DNA from: Aelia acuminata
Lineage: Eukaryota > Arthropoda > Insecta > Hemiptera > Pentatomidae
Length of the DNA stretch: 64,000 bases
Reading direction: 5' to 3'
NCBI GenBank assembly: GCA_911387785.2
Contig: OU426979.1
Span: 121,788,579 to 121,852,578 of the forward strand
Shown here: positions 11,901-22,741 of the stretch, piece after piece
Position numbering within the stretch: the first letter of the stretch is position 1
Layout: each line of letters begins with the position of its first letter
Translations under genes and position numbers: made by a program
The notes under the pieces: generated by a model
What the model saw: only the letters and a program-made list of their open reading frames with translations
What the model was told of the DNA's origin: nothing
Database searches by the model: none

Positions 11901-12402
11901 AGATATCAAAACAACACTTAATACACATGCTACACCAACAAGCAGTACAACGATGGCAAACACGTTGGGACTCTACACACAAAGCTCGACATTTATATTC
12001 ATTCATCCCACAATTAGAGACCTACCTCAATAAAGCTAACACATGGACAGACTTCTACACAACACAAGGAGTCACAGGGCACGCGGCAGTGAACAGCTAC
12101 CTTCATAGGTTTAAAATAAGGGACTCGCCATTGTGTCCCTGTGACTTCACACAAGAACAAACTATACACCACATAATACATGAGTGTAGATTACTGACAG
12201 ACTACAGATATTCGTTAATAAATAAAACTAAACAGAAACTGGGACAATGGCCGGTGGATAGTCCCGTGTTATTCGAAAAAATGTATTTAGACATTAAATC
12301 ATTCTTTAAAGATGCACTAAAAAAAATAAAAGACATCAACGAAATGTATTTTTGATTAAAAACTGTAGGCAAAATTTTTGTTAAGGAAAAAAAAAAAAAA
12401 AA
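8955..12402 (+). mobile_element. R1/LOA-group non-LTR retrotransposon with RNase H, 5' truncated
   Basis: One LINE copy runs on the plus strand: the second half of the endonuclease, RT, RNase H, a C-terminal cysteine/histidine motif, a short 3' UTR and a poly(A) tail (about 17 A at 12386-12402). ORF1 and the endonuclease N-terminus are missing, so it is 5' truncated at about 8955. RNase H downstream of RT puts it in the I/LOA/R1 assemblage; the exact clade needs a tree. It differs in sequence and domain content from the R1 copy at 4999-7830. Confidence 0.85.
8962..12355 (+). pseudogene. LINE ORF2: endonuclease, RT and RNase H, three frames
   Basis: Segment 1 (8962-9525) holds endonuclease motifs GADTNCRSRLWYD, NIDLTFTNM and FSDHSTI. 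Segment 2 (about 9526-10382) holds the pre-RT region: NPWWNDKLEALRKSTNKARR, NPWKWPYKYAAGKMP, NDNKAPGIGGI and LRPICLIPTGGKVLEK. Segment 3 (about 10378-12355) is one long frame with RT motif A SLDISGAFDSAWW, motif B GTPQGSCCSPLLWN, motif C AFADDILII, then RNase H: IYTDGS, NQAEQFAI, LTDSQ and KGHSDIPENDLADKAAK, so the catalytic D-E-D-D set looks intact. The C-terminus has CPC...HHIIHEC. Breaks: a frameshift near 9510-9530, and a frame change near 10378 where about 20 residues between VLEK and MLSENQFGF seem deleted. The RT-RNase H part shows no stop over more than 650 codons, so the insertion is relatively young. Confidence 0.85.
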
Positions 12403-14929
12403 GCCGCTTTAATGTTGATAATTACTTACGAGTATTAAAGTATATTTATAAAGGTTTATTTCTATTTTATTTGTATGTGTTTATTTCTAAATATGTGTAA
12501 AAGTTAATTTATAAGTATATGTATTCAATTGATTGTTGCTGAATACTGTTTTAAATTTAATTTCATCTATCTATTCAAAGCTTTATTTGGACCATTTAGG
12601 TAATTCTTATTTTTTGTTTTATATTAGTTTGTTTTGTATCTAATTCACTTGATAACTGTATTAAAAAGCAAATCAATTATCAATATCTGTAATAAATAGT
12701 GTCGTTGTTGATGCTGCGGAGGTATTGCTCGTGCTGGGATCCTGCCCTGCCTGTAGCGCTGCTGGATCATATCGGGCGACCTCTTCCAAAACGCAGTTAT
12801 GAGATTGGTCGCTGCCAGGGCGCTAGCACCTGCTGCAGGGTACGGTGCTGGAGGCGGGCCTCCGCGGTATCACCGGCGAGACACCAGACGTGTACATTAT
12901 ATACTTTATAGTATGGTATGTACAGAATAAAAAAAATAAACTACCTTCTGGCAGGGTTACTGTTGGAAGGAAAAAAAATCGGTATTGTATTTAAATCTTG
13001 AAAAAATATTTATCAATTCAGTCTATAAATGTAAGGTTCGTTTCTTCCATAGATTTTTTTTCTGACAGATTTATCTGTAGCCGTCCAACACAATATTATC
13101 AGTGACTGAACCAGTCTATGTCATAATAATAAAGAATCCATGTCAACCAATAAACAAAATGAAATGAAGCTCAGTTATAAATAGAAATTAAGTTCCGAAT
13201 ATTTTTTTCCCTTGTGGTATAAATGCGCTTCGGCGCATTTTGTGCGCAATTTTTGAATTTGCTCATGTATATTCTCGCCTAATAATATCAAACACTCAGG
13301 TAATAAAAAAAAAAAAGAGCTCTTCAGGTTAAATGTAAATGTATATAAATATATTATAATATATATAAATATTGGTACGAGTTATATCAAGTTCCACCCC
13401 ACCGTGTTTTATATTATACGCGGAATATTGTATGTATACCTCCTCAGCACATTTATTGACTGAAAGCCGAAATCTTAATTTGAAAGCAGAGGGGACGGGT
13501 CATTTAAATATTTCGTTAAATTTTTATAATTTGATGGTACAAAATCCAAGGAACTGGAAAACAATTCTGTAGCAGAACCAAGCAGTGCTTCTTTACTTAG
13601 GTCATTTTGGATTAAATCGTTATTTACGGTTAGAGCAGACCCTAGGGTGCCCTTAGGGTGAGGAGACCTGCCCCTTGCAATTTGTTATCATCTGAGAAGT
13701 GTTAATGGCCGAGGTTGCCAGTATTCTTCAATTGATTCTTGTTCCACATTAAAGTAAACAGAAACTTGATTAATGTTTACGTTTGAAATAATAAATACAG
13801 TGGGCTTCGAATAATATGTATTTTGCGCTAGCCAGTTTTGCTAATAAAAATATTTATTGTCGTGTTAAGCATTAACAGAATATAAATTGAATAGGATATG
13901 CATGGAAGTTTTGAATATTAATGTTAATCAATATGAAGTGAAGAAAATACATAGACCACAAGGAAATAATAAACTAACGACTTAACTGAAAATAAAAAAT
14001 AAGAGAGATAACAACATAACAATAAGAATTGAGTTGACGCAAAGATACACTTAAAAAAATAACAATCTTTCCTATCCAACATTTATTTCACATTTCTACC
14101 AAAACTCTTATTTTAACAGTCGGATGAAACAGGCGACGGATATCAAAGAAAGGGAAAACAAAACAATAACTAAACTAATAGGGTCCCCCCAAAAATAGGA
14201 CTGATTCAGGAGACCCCAAAACGTATGCTTCCATTGAAACATTTTATTCTTTCTGTTACCTCAAATTTCAATCCTTATATTAAAACAGTTACTCAAAAGT
14301 AACAAGACTACTTCCCTAGTCCATCGCATATTTAGTCCGAAATGGAACATCCCAGAAAGGTCTAAATTATTCGAAAACATGTAACATACTGATGCACGAA
14401 TGTAACGATTTCACAAGAATCTAGGACTCTTTTTCAATGAAACAGAATTAATTATATGATTTCTTTCACGTTACAATAGTTTAGATAATTTAAAAATAAC
14501 TATATATATTTGTTTACCCCCCCTACCCTAACAACTTGCTTAATTTGTCACTTTAATTTGTCAATCGTTCGAATAATATTCAGAAAGAAAAGATATGACG
14601 ATAAAGTTTATTTATTCATTTTTTCAACAACATCGATGCTTTTTAAATTTAATTTTTTATTTTCCTTTTTTTTTATGTTACATCCGTTCGTTATGTCAAC
14701 TGTTGGAAGCACTTCCAAAGCGGAGATCACGACTTTTTTTGCGGCTTCCCGTGGGCATTATTTTTGTGTCAATTGTTTAATAGAAAGGGTGGAGAAGGAA
14801 AAGTGTGAAAAGACCATTGTTCGAATATATTTTTTTTTATGTCTCTTTCATTGTGATATTTTTCCTATAAACTTGGAGAATATTATTTTATTTTTTTAAC
14901 TTTATTTCTATATTCACGCCTGTTTTAAC
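12403..14929. other. Gene-free stretch including a GC-rich island
   Basis: No coding sequence could be supported. About 12700-12900 is markedly GC-rich against AT-rich flanks; it contains CCTGCTGCAGGG and GGAGGCGGGCCTCCGCGG, which form short palindromes. It resembles an untranslated or promoter-like piece of some element but was not identified. The remainder is AT-rich low-complexity sequence. Confidence 0.4.
13221..13240 (+). other. Perfect 8-bp hairpin with UUCG tetraloop
   Basis: AAATGCGC-TTCG-GCGCATTT is a perfect stem closed by C(UUCG)G, an exceptionally stable RNA tetraloop class. No gene or transcript context was identified, so function is unknown. Confidence 0.5.
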
Positions 14930-15500
14930 TGAAAGACAATCAGTGAATTTGATATAATCAGGAGATAATTTTGGCATGATAGGCATGGGGAAGATTTGTG
15001 CCCAGCGGCACCTCTTCCTGTCGTGATTAGCACTCAGGCAGGGAAAACCAGCTCCCTTTTAGTCTTCTATGGGTGTTATCGTGCAAGTGGGTAAGTGGCC
15101 TGTACATAATCCTGGGCGACCTGTGATAACGGCTGAAGGATGCTTAAAATAGGCTGGATAAGTTTATTCAAGCCATTAACAAGTTGGTAAGTTGATCCGA
15201 TAATGTTTTATTTTCAGTGAGCTGTGCCGGCTGATCGTTTCTCTTCCTATTTTCAAAAGATTCATGTTTTTGTTGAAGTCGTATCCTTTAAGAAATGGGT
15301 CTTGCAGGGTGCTGCTGATAGCGTAATTGCAGTTTTGAAGGATCTGAATAAGGCTGATGTAGTAGGAGAGGCAGATACTCATCTATCGGCGGAGGGACAT
15401 TGATTTGTGACGTTTTCTTGGATTTCTGGTTGATTTTAGTTGTTTCCGAGCTGGGCATCCTCTGTAGCTAGCAGAATGTGGCCCACCACAATTGGTACAC
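14930..15500 (-). pseudogene. Jockey-like gag (ORF1) 3' fragment with zinc knuckle
   Basis: On the minus strand at about 15500-15430 the peptide KCTNCGGPHSASYRGCP matches the last CCHC knuckle of Jockey-clade gag proteins, followed by KQLKSTRNPRK. The reading continues, with a frame change near 15380, into an open stretch to 15176. Further left (15000-14930), peptides such as KLSPDYIKFTDCLSV resemble the start of a Jockey endonuclease only weakly. The fragment's upstream edge abuts the foldback that begins at 15525. The knuckle is clear; the left boundary is uncertain. Confidence 0.6.
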
Positions 15501-15524
15501 TTTGCTGCGGTTTCTCTTGGCTTT

Positions 15525-16154
15525 CAAGGGGACCACGTCACATTTCCCTCTCCGATTTTGATAATATTTTTTTTTGGTGATTCTACATCGAAAATAAGTC
15601 GACACATGTCCGGCCGTTCCATTGAATGGGCCATCTGTACTGAGAAATTAAATATTTTAGGTCCAAAAATCGTTAAAATTGGCTTTCACATAATAGTCAT
15701 TGCTCCATTCTACCAGAACTAATTTTAATGAAACTTTCAGGGATTCTTCTACTTAAAAATATATTAGACACGTGTATCGGGATTTGTCACAATTCACCCT
15801 AGTAAGGCCAGAGCGTCACATCAACACAATTTACTAACGCAAGCCTCAACTTTGATGTGATTCTCTGTCCATACCAGGGTGAATTGTGACAAATCCCGAT
15901 ACATGTGTCTAATATATTTTCAAGTAGAAGAATCCCCGAAAGTTTCATTAAAATTGGTTCAGGTAGAATGGAGCAATGACTGTTTTGTGAAAGCCAATTC
16001 TAACGATTTTTGAACCTAAAATTTTTAATTTCTCGGTCCAGATGGCACATTCAATGGAACGGCCGGACACGTGCTGACTTCAAGACTTTCGATGTAGAAT
16101 CACCAAAAAAAAATATTATCAAAATCGGAGAGAGAAATGTGACGTGTCCCCTTG
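15525..16154. repeat. 630-bp foldback (long inverted repeat)
   Basis: The left arm 15525-15800 (276 bp) is the imperfect reverse complement of the right arm 15876-16154 (279 bp), with a 75-bp spacer. The outer ends read CAAGGGGACCACGTCACATT and, inverted, AATGTGACGTGTCCCCTTG; the inner ends read GGGATTTGTCACAATTCACC and its complement. Arms differ by scattered substitutions and small indels. No transposase lies inside, so it is a MITE/foldback-type element or a fixed inverted duplication. A transcript would fold into a hairpin of about 275 bp. Confidence 0.85.
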
Positions 16155-17089
16155 TTAGTGCATTCAGTGCTCTCATGGTCTCGACCACATTCTTCGATTA
16201 GAACTTCAGTATGGTAAAGAAATTCTATGTCAAATATTTTTTCGTTATAAGGAGAATAGTATAAATTTAAAAAAGAGCTACCTATTTAAAAAATAAAATT
16301 TATGTAATGGTTCGGGATGTTGTGGCTGTGAAACGTGGCAATTGTTGCTTAAATCGTGTTATTTACAAGAATTTTTCATTGGAAATTAGTTTTTCTATTT
16401 TCATTTTAAATTCTTAAATAAGCTTATAATAAGTAATCTTAGTTAAAAGTTACATATTTGTAGATTTCATATATATATTTATAGAAATATAAAATAAAAT
16501 AAATAAAAACATGTTTTGGGTGGCATTAATACGATGATAATATGCTCTGCAATTGAAAGCTTAAAACGATTGTAACAAAAGTTAACGTTTGTTTTAGAGA
16601 AAGTGGTTGGGGTAAGTCACAAAAGATGAAGCACTAACATATAAGACATGTTATGATCTGCGCTGACGTTTTGACTCAAGTCTTAGCTATTTATCATGAC
16701 TATGGGAAGAAGTTACCTGCTAACTTGATCAACCAGATATGCTTTTCTGATGAAAATCTAAAACTTAGGTCGAACCGTCTTCATACATTATAACATACTT
16801 TATATATTAGCGTTGTTTTCTCCACTATTTTCTATAAAATTACCATCTTTGGTAAACCACAATGGTACCGATTAAAAGATTAAATCAATCAATCAACCAA
16901 TTAATTAATTGATCCGTTAAATCAAACTATTAATAGGCTTAATGAATTTATTTATGATTTATTATTCAAAAGTTACGAACCTTTCAACTGATTAGGTGAG
17001 CGTAGATATTTGTTTATAATATTAGATAGGTTCGAAAAATGGGGAACCGAAATCCATGCCACTAAATTAGCGACTTCAGTTTTTATTGA
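16155..17089. other. Gene-free AT-rich stretch
   Basis: AT-rich sequence without supportable coding or RNA features. It lies between the foldback and the Jockey 3' fragment. Confidence 0.4.
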
Positions 17090-17630
17090 CAAAAATCTAA
17101 TTGTCTACCCGTCTATACCTACAAAGAATTTTGTACGATACCTCCGACTGTACTTGCACAAAAGATCTGTTTGGACGTACGGAGCAGAACTTTGGGGTTC
17201 CACAAAATTCACTTCCACATTAACAAAATTCTAATTTCACGTTCCGAAATTCCTAGTAAAATTACTAGTGGACCCTGGTTTATTTCAAATGACTCTATTT
17301 ACAATGGCATGAACATACCAACAGTAAACTCTTACATACAAGACAAATACCAAACATTTCATTCTTCAATACCACATCGCTCTACCCCTCTTACCCCTCT
17401 TCATCCATTCTTTTGCCACTCCCCTGTTACCTGGTCAGCTTCCACATAGGCTAAAACGATACTGGCCAAGGAACCTTTCATAGCATTAGACTCAAACCTT
17501 TTAAAAGCTAAGACAGGGAATTGGAGAGAAATCTCTCCTTTTTTCTTTTTAAATTATCGTGGTTATATATCTCTGTGAATCATTCCTCTTCTTAAAAAAA
17601 AAAAATAATAAAAAAATACAAATAAAAACC
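17090..17630 (+). mobile_element. Jockey-clade LINE, 3' end fragment (copy A)
   Basis: The plus strand encodes the C-terminal part of a Jockey ORF2: SVWTYGAELWGST, then after a frameshift near 17220 KITSGPWFISNDSIYNGMN and IPTVNSYIQ, then in another frame LKRYWPRNL near 17450-17480. A short 3' UTR follows with a self-complementary GGAGAGAAATCTCTCC and an A-rich tail near 17596-17610. RT catalytic motifs are absent, so it is strongly 5' truncated, with at least two frame changes. Confidence 0.72.
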
Positions 17631-18285
17631 TCTAGGCTAATAAGAATAATCCTGACTACACTAATATTTATTACGCATTCGGTTCATTCATTTAGTTTAT
17701 GTTTCTTTATAGCAAACATCTAGAGAGCTCCTGTCGAACGAGTTCAAAAACAGTCTTTATCAAGAGCTTGAGTGAGTGGAATCCCACTGAAATCTCTCCG
17801 ATTCAATCTGTTTTGTAAAACTTCGATAAAAAAACTCTGCCATGCAAGATCTACTAACATCAGCCATTTCAGTCTGCAAGAACTATATCTTTCAAGTGAT
17901 CTATCCGCTGTGAAGAAGTCTGTCCGCCTTCTAATAAACAGGAATTTGCAATTTTTTATACCGAGTCTGATCATTCCGCGCAGACAATCCACCTCCTTTT
18001 TGATCGACCCTTGATAAACAACAAATTTAGTAATTTGATTCAATCCTCTCTGCTCCTTGAATTGTCCAAATGATTTGTCTTGCCAAATCCTTATTCAAAG
18101 CAGACAGGTTTACATACTCACTTTCTCCGCATATTTTCCCAAGTTTGTGAACGAATTGAAAAATAGTTCATTTATTTATTTATTATTCCAATTGTAGATT
18201 TGCACCTGCGCTTTAGCGCAAACGAAACAAGCGTTTTTTCTGATTTTGGCTTTGAGTTTCATGATGCATTTTATAATATTTGAGT
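17631..18285. other. Interval between two converging Jockey fragments
   Basis: Both strands of 17744-18043 are open for roughly 80-100 codons, but neither translation was recognised and the two frames cannot both be genes. A decayed element is possible. Below about 18290 the sequence may include the 3' UTR of the minus-strand Jockey copy. Confidence 0.35.
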
Positions 18286-18660
18286 TTATTTTTGTAAAAG
18301 GTCTCTCGGCCACTGACGTTTCACCCGACGTGGAGGCTGAACAGGTAACAGGGAGGAGGAAAGGGAATGGATAAGTGGGTTAGGGTGATTAAGCGTTGAA
18401 GTGTGAAAATGTCTGCTATTTGTCTTGTTATAAGGTTTTACTGTCGGTATGTTCAAGTCATTGTGCAGAGTATCATTCGAAATAATCCAGGGTGCATTAG
18501 TGATTTTTCTAAGAATTTTGGATTGTAAAATTTGTATTTTGTTAATGTTACAATTAGGTAACATCCAACTCCGTATGTCCAAATAGGTCTTAAAATAGTA
18601 GTGTAAATTAGTCGCTTGTTTCTTAAGGTGAGAAGTCCAGGAGATGCGAACATTATGTTT
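18286..18660 (-). mobile_element. Jockey-clade LINE, 3' end fragment (copy B)
   Basis: Minus-strand translation gives LRNKRLIYTTILRPIWTYGV, then one frame over NINKIQILQSKILRKITNA, PWIISNDTLHNDLNIPTV and PPRRVKRQWPRDLLQK followed by a stop. This is the standard C-terminus of Jockey ORF2. A frameshift lies near 18560-18580. It is homologous to copy A but on the opposite strand, and because both copies cover the same protein region they are two insertions rather than one inverted copy. Confidence 0.8.
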
Positions 18661-21389
18661 TTTGACGGTTCATCTTTTTCTAAAATTACTTATTTTTAGA
18701 TTTTTCAAGTGTGGTGGTTATATCTCAGGAAGTATTTAATAAGGGAGAGAGGGCCTAAGGGTAGGCAATGATATGTGTTCCTTAAGGACCATTGACAGAT
18801 CCAGGGGGAGGGCTTAGGGGGCTGCGCCCCCCCCCCCTTTCCAACCGGGTGGATCCGCCCATGTTAAGGACGGAGTTTGGAGATGATTAGTTTTTGAAGA
18901 GCTATTTTATTATTTTATTTTATTATTATAGAGTATAACCAGGTTTATTTTCTGTTGCTTATCTAATTTTAAAATAAATAACAATGGATTTTTTTTTTTT
19001 TAAAGAATACGAAGGAAATTAACTTTATTCGGGGACATCTAGTCCCCTAAGAATAACAAAACTGTTTTATTGACATTCTGTCCCAGACACATTTTATAGT
19101 AACTTCTTATTAAGTTAAAAGTCCCTTAAGCCCAAAATGATGAGAATTACGCCTGAGTGCTGTTGAAAGTTTTATATTATTTGAAAAAATTCGTTGACGT
19201 TCAAAACTCGATTGATTACTCCGGATTGTGCCGTGATTAGGGTTGGTCATCTCGTATTTATATATTTAATAAGAACAATAACATATCTAGCCGATTTTGG
19301 TAGTAGGATATCCAAGTAATATTACTTGTTTGCTGTGAGCTGTGGGGATTTTATAAATGCTTCAGTAGAAACAAACCAAAAAAAAAAAAAAAAAAAAAAA
19401 AAAAACTGGTGGCCGGTTTTATCCAGGCAAAAAACCAGCAGAAGAAGGAATTATTAAACAAACAAGTGCAACAAATATTAATCCAAGCAGACTTTTTTGT
19501 TGGTATGTCATAATGTAGAAGGTGGGGTAGACCATAAAAAACATATTGATTACATACTGATTTTCATGTTACATGGCAACACAACTTCTTTGTTCTTATG
19601 TTCCCTTTGTCAGATTTTAATATTATTTTCGATTTTTTCATAAGATTACACCTAGTCCGAGTTTTATTTTTTCTGTTGTAAACATTTCGCTTAGCAGCAA
19701 TGTAATAGAGATATATGTATGAATAAAACTGTAATTTTTAGAAAACATTTCCTCACATAAGAGATATCCTTAAAAGTAAATATGGAAAAAGAAAAAATTA
19801 TATTTAAAAATAATACAAATAAGGTAAACAGTACATTATTATTTTTTTTTTTTTTTGTGAAAAGAACGTTTAAAGTTCTTGTAATACAAAGAGCAAAGAC
19901 CAGTAAAGAAATGCGCTTAAAGCCTAAATAAAGCTCTAAAACGAAGTGATAAAAGTTATTTTATACGTTAATAACAAGTTTAGAAATTATGTACTGGATG
20001 TTAGCAGGGAAGTGTAGTGGTATGGGCAATTAATTAGAGTTGAAATGAAAATCTATGGATAAGTAGAAGGTAAGAACGGTTAGATGTAGTGGAGGTTAGG
20101 TTTTATTGCTAATGGACACCCACCATCTTAGGTTATTAGTGTCCTCTTTCTTTTAGTTAAGTACTATAGATGTAGTGGATAATGGTAATGGTGGATAACG
20201 GATGTGGTGGATAATGTGATAAAAATCTGATTCCAAAAGGATTAAATTTGGTGTGGGAGCAGTTTGTGAGATATATGACAAACTACTGTGCCCAGGAAAT
20301 GCTGACTGCGGTAGGAGGGGAAGAGCCACCCTAACACGGCATAATCATGGCAAACGGGGGAAAGCCTTGGGGTCTTGAGTCTTTCAAAGCTATGCATAAT
20401 TAATAGCTTCTCTGTCTGCTCTTCATTCCCTCTTTGAGGATCTACAAGATACAACTGCTTGGTTTAGAGCAGTTTAAGAGTTATTAATTGTTTAGCTGAT
20501 TGAAATCTCAAAAATTTAAAATTCTGTTTCTGCTTAAATATTTTCAATTCCAAAAATCCTCTATGGTCATATTGATTATTTTCATTTTTCGTGGGTATTG
20601 AAGTAACATAGAATCGAAATATGTATTAAGTTGCACGGCGTCACTCATATGATTCTTTCGAACTACCTAGATATGAAAGCATGAAAAATAAGAACTTAAA
20701 AAATAAAAACGAAATGTACCTAAGGACTGAAACTTCTCTGAAGTCAGGATGGTCTCTACTCGAGTGACTTGACGGACCGTTAAGGGAAATGAAGCACCTA
20801 CCTCTAGACCTTAAGCACCCTGATAGTTCTTTCTCCCGCTGAAATAAATTCTGCCCGGGGAATGGAAATGTTCCTGTCTTTTATCTAAGCGCTGATAAGG
20901 TGTCCGCGCACGCTTGAAAATGTATTACTTACCTTATCCACTGCCCCCTTAATGCGTCCTCGGTCCGACCGTTCCTTTTCTCTCCTTCATCGGCTCTCTA
21001 GAAGTGGCCTTTTGGTGTTTTTCATGCTGAAAGTTCATAGCCGCATAAAACTTTACAACTTGAGGACTTGGGATTGTACTAATAACCCTGATTAAGTATT
21101 TGTACATTTTTCTTTGCGTTTAAACGCTAAGAAAGAATATAAAACACTCATTTACATCTCTAATTAGAATATTAAAATACGAATTTGATTAATTTAAAAA
21201 GTTTAAGTATTAAATTATTTTATTTCATATGCAATATCTACCTATCTATCTATATCATTTTGAATAAATTTAGTGTTCTATATATTATTTCTAAAAGGTG
21301 TATTTGTCGGTACGCCATAAGTTTTTCGATAGTTGTTCATATTCGATGATTAAAGCATCATTTTAAAGATTTCTATAACCTCAAGGTGG
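18661..21389. other. Gene-free stretch with G/C tract and long A runs
   Basis: No coding region was supported. At about 18795-18870 a G-rich then C-rich tract (GGGGGCTGCGCCCCC core) can form a strong hairpin and is flanked by two TTAAGGAC repeats (about 18781 and 18866), a layout seen in small DNA transposons. An uninterrupted A run lies near 19378-19405 and a T run near 19842-19857. About 20730-21010 is somewhat GC-richer but unassigned. Confidence 0.4.
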
Positions 21390-21399
21390 TAAAAATACA

Positions 21400-22075
21400 T
21401 CCCCCGGGAAACGCCAGGAGAACAAAATAAAAGAATACTTAGCAACACAAATTTCTCTTTGTGGTTCATTGAGGAAACGGCAACAAAACTACACATTTTT
21501 AAAAAAGGTTTGTAACAGCAGATGAAAAATGGATCTCTTAGAATAATGTTGTCCGAAAGAATGAATAAGAGGCTCAGATATGAAAGATGTCAAAATCCGC
21601 ATTGCATCCAAAGAAGATAATGCTTTCCATATAGCTGAATTCGAAGGGTGTTATTTTCTATGAGCTCTTTCCAATAGGAAAAACAATTGATTCAACTCTA
21701 CACTGCTCAAAATCAAGAAAACTGGACCAATCAATTAGACATAAATGCACAGAACTAGCAAATCGGAAGGGTGTTGTGTCCACCAAGACAACGCTAGTCC
21801 ACACACCTCATTGGTCACTCGCAATAAATTATTGAGCCTTTTGCCCCACCCTCTCTATTCACCAGACCTCGCTCTAAGGGACTGCCACTTAATCCGGTCT
21901 CTGCAGAACTCCATGAATAGAAAGAAATTCCTAAATGTAGAGGACATCAAAAACCACTTGGATCAGTTTTTAAAAATAAACCTCTTAGTGGAAAGATGGG
22001 AAAAAGTCATATAAAATAATTGACAATATATGTAGACTAAAATAATTTTTATGTCAATAGTAAATAATGATTTAT
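21400..22075 (+). pseudogene. mariner-family transposase, C-terminal half, degenerate (copy A)
   Basis: Peptides in several frames line up in mariner order: an ADEKWIS peptide near 21521 (first catalytic Asp), LHPKKIMLSI near 21600, GVIFYELFPI, then an open frame 21745-22014 with NRKGVVST/HQDNASPHTSLVTR (second Asp at 21787) and LPHPLYSPDLALRDCHL (third Asp). The spacing between the second and third Asp is 30 residues instead of the mariner 34, so about four codons are lost. The frame ends with ERWEKVI, the usual mariner C-terminus. The N-terminal DNA-binding half and the left inverted repeat were not found. The family performs cut-and-paste transposition at TA sites; this copy is inactive. 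Confidence 0.78.
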
Positions 22076-22079
22076 TAAA

Positions 22080-22590
22080 TGGAAGTATACCCAATAAAAA
22101 GGGTGTTCTGCAGGGGGAATCCTTGTCGCCTTTGTTATTTTCATTGTTTGTCTTTAACCTACTGGAATACTTAAACAATGAGGGCCATACTGGTGTTTGA
22201 GTAGACTGTTCTATGAATATTCTCGGTCTTCTGATGGCTATCGATGTATTCTTGTTTACAGACTCAAGAACTGATGCACAATCTAAATTGAACTCGTAAG
22301 CACAGAACTTCTTAAATAATAAGTTAAAAGTGAATATTAAAAAAAACAAAGGTTATTTTACGTAGATCATCCTATAACTGTAAGAAACTTAAACCTATTC
22401 AATTGATGTCAGAAAAGTCGAGCAGGTTAATAGTTATACTTACCTTAGGGTTTCTTCTACTTGTACCGGAAACTTTCGCCTTGCATCAATCAATTTCTTA
22501 AATTAAGAGGTAAACGCCTTAGCGAAGATAAAAGAAATATTAGTTAAAAGAAAGGTCGCTGCATGGGGACCTCAGACATTATGCAGCAAG
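22080..22590 (+). pseudogene. Non-LTR reverse transcriptase scrap
   Basis: The plus strand encodes GVLQGESLSPLLFSLFVFNL (RT motif B), followed by a degraded motif C region (VFLFTDSRTDAQSKL) and NFLNNKLKVNIKKNK. This is a short internal piece of a LINE RT lodged between two mariner pieces. The clade is not assigned; it is unlike the RTE, R1 and Jockey copies elsewhere in the window. Boundaries are approximate. Confidence 0.6.
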
Positions 22591-22741
22591 ATGGGAAAAA
22601 GTCATATTAAATAATGGTCAATATTGTAGTTTTTACAACGATGTCATTAGCTATTTTAGATTAAAATAAATTGTATGCCAATAATACACAGAGTTTTATT
22701 TTACCCTGAAAAACCGAAAGGACTTATTTTCCAACCCAATA
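22591..22741 (+). mobile_element. mariner 3' end with terminal inverted repeat (second piece)
   Basis: Starting at AGATGGGAAAAAGTCATATT, the segment repeats the very C-terminal mariner coding sequence seen at about 21994-22014, then runs through a 3' UTR to an end whose complement starts TTGGGTTGGAAAATAAGTCC, a typical mariner (irritans-like) terminal repeat. It ends at 22739, followed by TA, the expected target duplicate. It is the tail of a second mariner copy, or copy A rearranged around the RT scrap. Confidence 0.68.

Noticed and set aside
17744..18043. Open frames on both strands between the Jockey fragments
   Set aside because: No recognisable motif on either strand, and the two overlap almost completely. 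Retained only as an unassigned interval.
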